DNA of 64,000 bases from Trichomonas vaginalis G3 (taxonomy: Eukaryota; Parabasalia; Trichomonadida; Trichomonadidae). Position 1 is the first letter of the stretch. Every line of letters starts with the position of its first letter. Below, one piece after another: positions 58,296 to 64,000 of the stretch. A program made the translations under genes and the position numbers. The notes beneath the pieces are model-generated. The model had not been told where the DNA came from and made no database searches. It was given only the letters and a program-made list of their open reading frames with translations. The stretch spans positions 13,032,392 through 13,096,391 of the forward strand of contig NC_067203.1 of the NCBI RefSeq assembly GCF_026262505.1, given 5' to 3'.

Positions 58296-60611
58296 ATGTC
58301 GAGTTTTGTGCAGTGGAATTTTCGTGATGAATATATAGATACTATGCTTGTTCACTTTGTTTATAATCAAGATTTCGAGCGTTCAGATGAAGCTAATATT
58401 AAACTTTTAATTCTTTCGCATCAATTTGCTCATAATGGATTTCCTGCAATTTATGTTGACAATCCTCCACCTGATATGGCTCAAAGGAATGTACCGGGTG
58501 TTTTAGTATTTGATTTTTATAAAAAAGGCATTGGAATTCCAAACTGGTCAAAAGTTACAACAATTGATTGGATTATCGAACATGATTTGGAGCCAAAATT
58601 GTGGATTTTATTACAGAGAGCATTGACATTAAAATTATATTACGAAAAAATCGATCAAGACTGTCTTTATTTTTCATCTTACATTCTCGTTCCGAAATCG
58701 AAAAATTGGCCCATACCATCACTATATAGGATATATCCACTATTCAGAGCCCATAGAATTTACATTAGAATTACATGCGAACTAATTCCTTCGTTATGTG
58801 TCGAATTTCCACAAGTACCACCAATAAATAGCTTCATTCTTGTACCACCTAACGAACAACCATACAAAATCATATCAACTTACGGTACAAAATTAAAATT
58901 AATTTCTCCCATCAAAGATGACTACAGAACAATCGATATTACAATTACAAAGTTTGTTCTCGTAGCAAATCCTCCACGTTCCTTACAACTTTTCTTTTCT
59001 CCAGAAGAAAATGAGCCAATTAAGACTTCAACAAGGGTTTTTCAACCTCCAAAGACAGATGAGAGCGTTATAGAAGAATTCTATTCGAAGATCAAACAAG
59101 AAAGTAAAGAAAACTCTAAACCAACCCAAATTAAAAATACATTTGAAACAATTTTGAACGAAATTGCCTCAAATGATGAAGAACTATCCCATATCAAGCA
59201 GTCATTCAACAGATGTTACGAAATACCTATGTCCATTGAAGAAACGAATTTACAATACCAAGGAAAAATTGTTTATTCGTTAAATTTCAATCCTCACATT
59301 TTCTGCAATTCCTATGCCCCATCAGACATCCAAGCATCACTCTCCGATGCTCATATCCAGCAAATAGACACTCCTTCGACAATTATCAGTCGAGATGGAG
59401 GAAATTATTCTGAAACCGCGTCAACATTAATAAACACATGGGAAGACAAAAAATGTTCACCTGTTTACGGTCAGAAGGATGGTTCTTTCATCATATTCTA
59501 TGAAACTTGTATAAGTAAGAACGCAATAATTACATTCTTCGACCAATTAACTCATCATTATTCTCATTTCGGTTTTGGCAAAATGACACTTTTTTCTCAA
59601 CAACCGGGATTGAATGAAGTGAGTTCTGGCCAAACATTTGTTGCCGCCGCAGAGTTCTACAAGAGGAATGAGCTTGTTTTCCACAGAGAACACCACGTTT
59701 TCGTTTATTTGGTGACGAAATCTTACGAAATGTCAAAAATTGACGGAAATTTCGGTTATGTCAATTTTACTGAAAATGACATTCAAAACTCCACGGACAG
59801 TGACATTAAGATGCGTGCATTTGAACTATATGCAACTCTCCGGGGAATGCAAGATTCACCATTTGGCAGAATGCAAAATTTCCAAATGGAACCACCTGAT
59901 TTTTTGTTTGGATTCAGATATCAACCACCTTTTGTTTTGAACCGAGAAAACCAACATTTATCAATTCACATTGCTTATAATCAGAGAACGTTTGACTCTG
60001 TTTGGGTTGATGACATCGGATCAGCTATGACTAGGTGGTATGTTCCAAACAATTCCGCAATTATCCACGCGATAAGTAGTATATGGGATTTATGTGAGAA
60101 TCGAGGAATTGACGTTGATTTCAACATCATTTATGTATATGAGTATGTCACTGAAGACACATTTAGTAGTTTGATGGAAGAGATTAGGAATAATACCAAA
60201 AACTTAGAATCAGTTATTTCTGTTTATACTGTTTATCCTTCTCCTTTTGTTCAGATTTCTATCCAATCTGATTTGTCTATGATTAGAGATACTGCTGATA
60301 TGATTATTGAGACAAATTACCCTGAAATAATGAATCCAGGAAAAGAAATGTATAATCCAAATAAATGTGCATTTGTTGTAACACAAAGAATGCAAACTTA
60401 TCAAGTTTGTTCTCTTAATAATCCAGGATTCAATAATTTCAGTAGATTTGTTAGACAATTGTCAAGATTATCTTGGCTTTCCGCAAAACCGAACTTTCCT
60501 CAGAGAACTTCATCATTGCCACCTCATATTTTAAGAATTTTGATGCAATCTGATACTGATGTGTCTGTGTTCACAAGATTTATCTTTTCTCCAGATGCTG
60601 CTAGTATGTAA
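58296..60611 (+). CDS. Mediator subunit 13 (MED13)-like protein
   Basis: The protein is 771 aa from ATG 58296, two bases after GTGAC. Its C-terminal half matches the MED13 pattern: WEDKKCSPVYGQKDGSFIIF as the MID-like start, FFDQLTHHYSHFGFGKMTLF, then an AGO-like beta region. The end, LSRLSWLSAKPNFPQRTSSL plus PPHIL, is close to the signature SWL..P....R.S.LP.H of animal MED13. MED13 links the CDK8 kinase module to core Mediator. It is much shorter than animal MED13, as in other protists. Good match at both ends of the C-terminal domain, weak in the middle. Confidence 0.65.
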   Translation: MSSFVQWNFRDEYIDTMLVHFVYNQDFERSDEANIKLLILSHQFAHNGFPAIYVDNPPPDMAQRNVPGVLVFDFYKKGIGIPNWSKVTTIDWIIEHDLEPKLWILLQRALTLKLYYEKIDQDCLYFSSYILVPKSKNWPIPSLYRIYPLFRAHRIYIRITCELIPSLCVEFPQVPPINSFILVPPNEQPYKIISTYGTKLKLISPIKDDYRTIDITITKFVLVANPPRSLQLFFSPEENEPIKTSTRVFQPPKTDESVIEEFYSKIKQESKENSKPTQIKNTFETILNEIASNDEELSHIKQSFNRCYEIPMSIEETNLQYQGKIVYSLNFNPHIFCNSYAPSDIQASLSDAHIQQIDTPSTIISRDGGNYSETASTLINTWEDKKCSPVYGQKDGSFIIFYETCISKNAIITFFDQLTHHYSHFGFGKMTLFSQQPGLNEVSSGQTFVAAAEFYKRNELVFHREHHVFVYLVTKSYEMSKIDGNFGYVNFTENDIQNSTDSDIKMRAFELYATLRGMQDSPFGRMQNFQMEPPDFLFGFRYQPPFVLNRENQHLSIHIAYNQRTFDSVWVDDIGSAMTRWYVPNNSAIIHAISSIWDLCENRGIDVDFNIIYVYEYVTEDTFSSLMEEIRNNTKNLESVISVYTVYPSPFVQISIQSDLSMIRDTADMIIETNYPEIMNPGKEMYNPNKCAFVVTQRMQTYQVCSLNNPGFNNFSRFVRQLSRLSWLSAKPNFPQRTSSLPPHILRILMQSDTDVSVFTRFIFSPDAASM

Positions 60612-60860
60612 CAGTATGTTTATGATATATAGTTTATATTATTTTTGTTTATATTGTAAAAATCAAGATATATTTTCTATTTGTATTACAAAAAAAATGT
60701 GATAATATTTTTTCTATATGATTTCAATACCAAAGAAAAGAATAACTCTGTTTAACAATGTAGTATTTATAATACTTTTATACATAATAGTATAGGTTTG
60801 ATACTTTTTATCGGCTTTGAGATTCTCAGAAAAAGTGTGAAACATATATTATGAATATTT

Positions 60861-61080
60861 TTAAGGGTGCACTTACCATTTTCTGACATGCTATAAAAAA
60901 TCAATATATCTCTATTTTAATAGCATAAAAGTGTAGCAGCAATGTTAGGTACTATATAGTAATTTATATTTACTTTCTCCTGATCAAAAATATTAACTTT
61001 TGACCTTAGAATATTGGGATATAAAGCTTGTGTGTCAAAAAAATTGAGAGAATGTCAGAAAGTGGTAAATGCACCCTTAA
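60861..61080. mobile_element. 220-bp MITE-like element
   Basis: Terminal inverted repeats of about 30 bp: TTAAGGGTGCACTTACCATT with TTCTGACAT following at the left, and its inverted match (TTAAGGGTGCATTTACCACT) at the right. No coding capacity. TTAA stands at both ends, either as target duplication or part of the TIR. A related single end occurs at 43866. Confidence 0.75.
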
Positions 61081-61308
61081 GTGATACTTACACTCATCTG
61101 ACAACTGATGAGAAGAGTCATTGAAAATCAACCTTAAATAACAGAATTGAATGGTATGTCATATGATTCTTAGTATACATTCATATAAAATGAAGTTACA
61201 TAGGTGAACAGATTCAATAAAAAAAACTTCATTGGTTTAGAAAAATATTTTAATTTTGAAATTTGATTAATTAATTATCATTAGTCTCATGAGAAATGAG
61301 AAGTTATA

Positions 61309-64000
61309 CTAATTTAAATCCACGACTACAATTTTACCACGATATTTTTGGGCATATGTTGAAGGTGTGTTGCCTTCATTGTCTTTTGAATTTATATCTG
61401 CTCCATTTGAGATAAGAAGCTCTATTAATTCTTTATTGTTTGATATTGATGCAAAATGAAGTGCTGTTTGTTCTTTGTTAGATTTTGCATTTATATTTAT
61501 TCCATTGGAAATCAAAAAATGTATCAATTCGATATTATTTTTGAGTATCGCATAATGAAGAGAAGTATATCCATAAATATCTTTTGAATTAATATCTGAG
61601 CCATATGAAAAAAGAAGTTTTGCTGTTTCTATACTATTAAATGCAATGGCGATACCAAAAGCAGTTCGATCTCTTTTATCGATTGCCTTAATATCTGCTC
61701 CATGCAAAATGAGATATTCTGCTATTTTTATGGAATTTTTTTCCGCAGCACCATGAAGAGGAGTATATCCAGCATTGCTTTTTTCATTGATATCTGCCCC
61801 ATGTGAAAGGACAATTTCCACTAGATCTTGATTTTGCGACATTATAGCATAATGAATTATAGCGAGTCCTTGATCTTCTTTTGCATTGATATCAGCCCCA
61901 CAGTTTATAAGCATTTCCGCTATTTCTTTGTTATTCATTTGAAGAGCAATATGAAGGGCAGTGATTTCTAAATTCGATTTTGCATTAATATCAGCTCCTT
62001 TCGAAATAAGTAGCCTTGCCGTTTCGTTAGCTTTTTGGATTATTGAATACTGAAGAGGAGTTTTTCTATCATAATCCCTTGCATTGATATCAGCGCCATA
62101 TGAAATGAGGATCTCTGCTAATTCTTTGTAGTTCAGAAATGCTGCATAATGAAGTGGTGTTTTCATATAAGAATCGATTGAATTGATATTTGCTCCATGT
62201 GAAAGAAGTAACATTGTTATATCTTTGTTTTTCTTACCAACTGAATAATGAAGGATAGATTTATCATCATTATCTTTGGCATTGACATCTGCACCATGTG
62301 AGATAAGAAGTGCTGCAATGTCACTGCGATTTTCTGCTAATGCCATATGAAGAGCAGATTTTCCTTCTTTATCTCTGATATTAACATCCCCGCCGTTAAT
62401 AATAATGAACTCTGTCATATCTGGATAATTTCTGATTACTGAATAATGCATAACAGTCTTTCCATATATATCTCTTGCATTAATATCTGCACCATTAAAA
62501 AGAAGTATTCGTGAAATTTCTTTTTGATTATTCTGGACTGAAATATGAAGAGCAGAAAATTTCGCTGTTTCTTCTTTACAATTTGGATTTGCACCATTTG
62601 AAATAAGTAATTCTACCATTTCTTGATGATTCCATGATACTGCATATAAAAGAGGTGCCCCTTCCATTTTCTTCTTTGGCATTTATGTCCGCCCCGTGAG
62701 AAATAAGGACTGATGCTAATTCAGTTGCATTTTTGCATGCGGCAAAATGTAGAGGTGTTTGCAAAAATTGATCTCTGGAATCAATCTCAGCACCATGTAA
62801 AATAAGAAACTCTGCAATTGTTTTACAATTGAATCGCACCGCATAGCATAATGGAGTGAATCCATTTATATCCTTCGCATTGATATTTGCACCTAATGCA
62901 ATTAGTATTTCTGCAATTTCTGCTTTGTTATTAAAAAGACTTGCGCAATAATGAAGAATTGTCGCTCCGACACTATCAGTTGCATTTAAATCAGCACCAT
63001 GTGCGATTAATAATTCCATTATATCTTTTCGATTACAAAATGCAGCCCGATGGAGTGGAGTTTTCCCTTCCTTGTCTTTTGTGTTAACATCCACTCCATT
63101 GGTAATGAGAAATTCAATTAATTCTTTGCGAACATTATTCGATGCATAATCAAAAATAGTAATCCTTTGAAATTTCTTTCATTGATATTAAAGCCATATG
63201 AATAAATAAGTTTAAAGACTTCGATATCATTATTATCTACGGCGGAAAAAAAGAACTGATTGTCCGTCATTATCTTTTGCATTTATGTCTGCTCCACATG
63301 AAATGAGTTGTCTTACAACATCAATAGTATTAAATGCGACAGCAAAATGAAGCGGAGTGCTTCCATCCTTATCTTTTAATGTTACATCTGCGCCAAGTGA
63401 AATTAAATATTGAACCATTTCCTTGCTGTTTTTTACAGCTGCTGCGTGAAGTGCAGTGGCGCCATACCTAGATTTTGCATTGATATCAGCCCCGAGTCCA
63501 AGAAAATATTCACAAAGTGATGTAATATTAAATAACGGAGATAGAATAAAGCATTTGTTAATACGATTTGTTTGATCAAAATATGCAAAAAATGCTTGAA
63601 GGTTATAAAAATCTGAACATTTATCACAATCTATTTCTAAATCATATTCATTCACTAAAAAAGTAACAAAATCAATGTTGTGCGATGCAATTGCATACTT
63701 CATGCATTCTTTATTTGGTTCTTGTTCTTTCAAACATTCCGTCATAATTTCAGGATTTCCTCCTAAAAATGAAAATTCAAGGCATTTTGGGGTGATTTCT
63801 GATTTGAATTTTGATCTTAATAGTTTGAAACAATCAACAGCTCCATGATAACAACATAATTCAAGTAATGTATATCCTTCATCTGATTCAGGATAAAAAT
63901 CACTTTTAAGTTTTTGATTTTTATCAAATCTTTCATTTTCTATAAAAACTATAAATGATTCTTTGTTGTTATCCATAATTGCCCTGTAAATTGTGTTTTC
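61309..64000 (-). pseudogene. DUF3447/ankyrin-repeat gene, partial and frameshifted
   Basis: This is one long gene entering from the right edge. The DUF3447 part (LLELCCYHGAVDCFKLLRSK, KECMKYAIASHNIDFVTFLV) is followed by about 19 ankyrin repeats to the stop at 61309. Three frame changes break it: near 63245, near 63150 and near 62675, each in or next to a short homopolymer. The protein continues recognisably across all three, so decay is recent, or the assembly is in error. It is close to the intact gene at 54541. Confidence 0.85.

Overview
The window looks like genomic DNA of a parabasalid protist, most likely Trichomonas vaginalis or a close relative. The evidence is: AT-rich, intronless host genes with very short 5' leaders; DUF3447/ankyrin-repeat and BspA-like LRR gene families; an initiator-binding (IBD) domain protein; Tvmar1-type mariner elements; and giant Maverick/Polinton elements with AT-rich coding strands and phage- or NCLDV-like genes.

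Layout. (1) 1-6782 is the right-hand part of a Maverick (copy 1), cut by the window edge. It carries the 3' end of a small gene, a major capsid gene, a very large virion-protein gene, a 92-bp block matching the other copy's terminal repeat, and an extra 467-codon gene just inside the terminus. (2) 6783-7126 is host DNA with two 36-codon repeats from the 3' end of a host gene. (3) 7127-32801 is a complete-length Maverick (copy 2; about 25.7 kb, 162-bp TIRs, probable CATAC target duplication) in the same orientation as copy 1. It holds a D12-type DNA methyltransferase, a fibre protein with a phage tail-collar-like tip, an rve integrase, pVI-like small proteins, an HNH nuclease, three KilA-N proteins, a packaging ATPase, an SF3 helicase, capsid genes and the large virion-protein gene. 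Many genes are broken, and a Tvmar1 mariner sits in its capsid gene. No DNA polymerase B is visible and no gap is large enough to hide one. Between 14.95 and 20.75 kb it carries dense inverted repeats, perfect hairpins and eleven 22-bp iterons. (4) 32802-64000 is host chromosome: a MULE-like element with 10-bp target duplications; a DUF3447/ankyrin gene split by a second Tvmar1; a small C2H2 protein; ankyrin relics; an RBR ubiquitin ligase; a glycine-rich/BspA surface protein; a BAR protein; tRNA-Glu(UUC); a 1,414-aa helical protein; an ABC-transporter relic; a MATE transporter; another DUF3447/ankyrin gene; a Rab-like GTPase; an IBD protein with a cysteine-rich tail; a MED13-like protein; a 220-bp MITE; and a decayed DUF3447/ankyrin gene running off the right edge.

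How the parts relate. The Maverick genes form a virion and mobility set: capsid, candidate penton, fibre, ATPase and integrase. The replication set looks helicase-based. Copy 1 supplies the empty site for the mariner in copy 2, and the high similarity of the copies implies recent spread. The host half is a typical mix of housekeeping genes, lineage-expanded families and small DNA-transposon relics. All functional calls come from reading motifs by eye; no database search was run.
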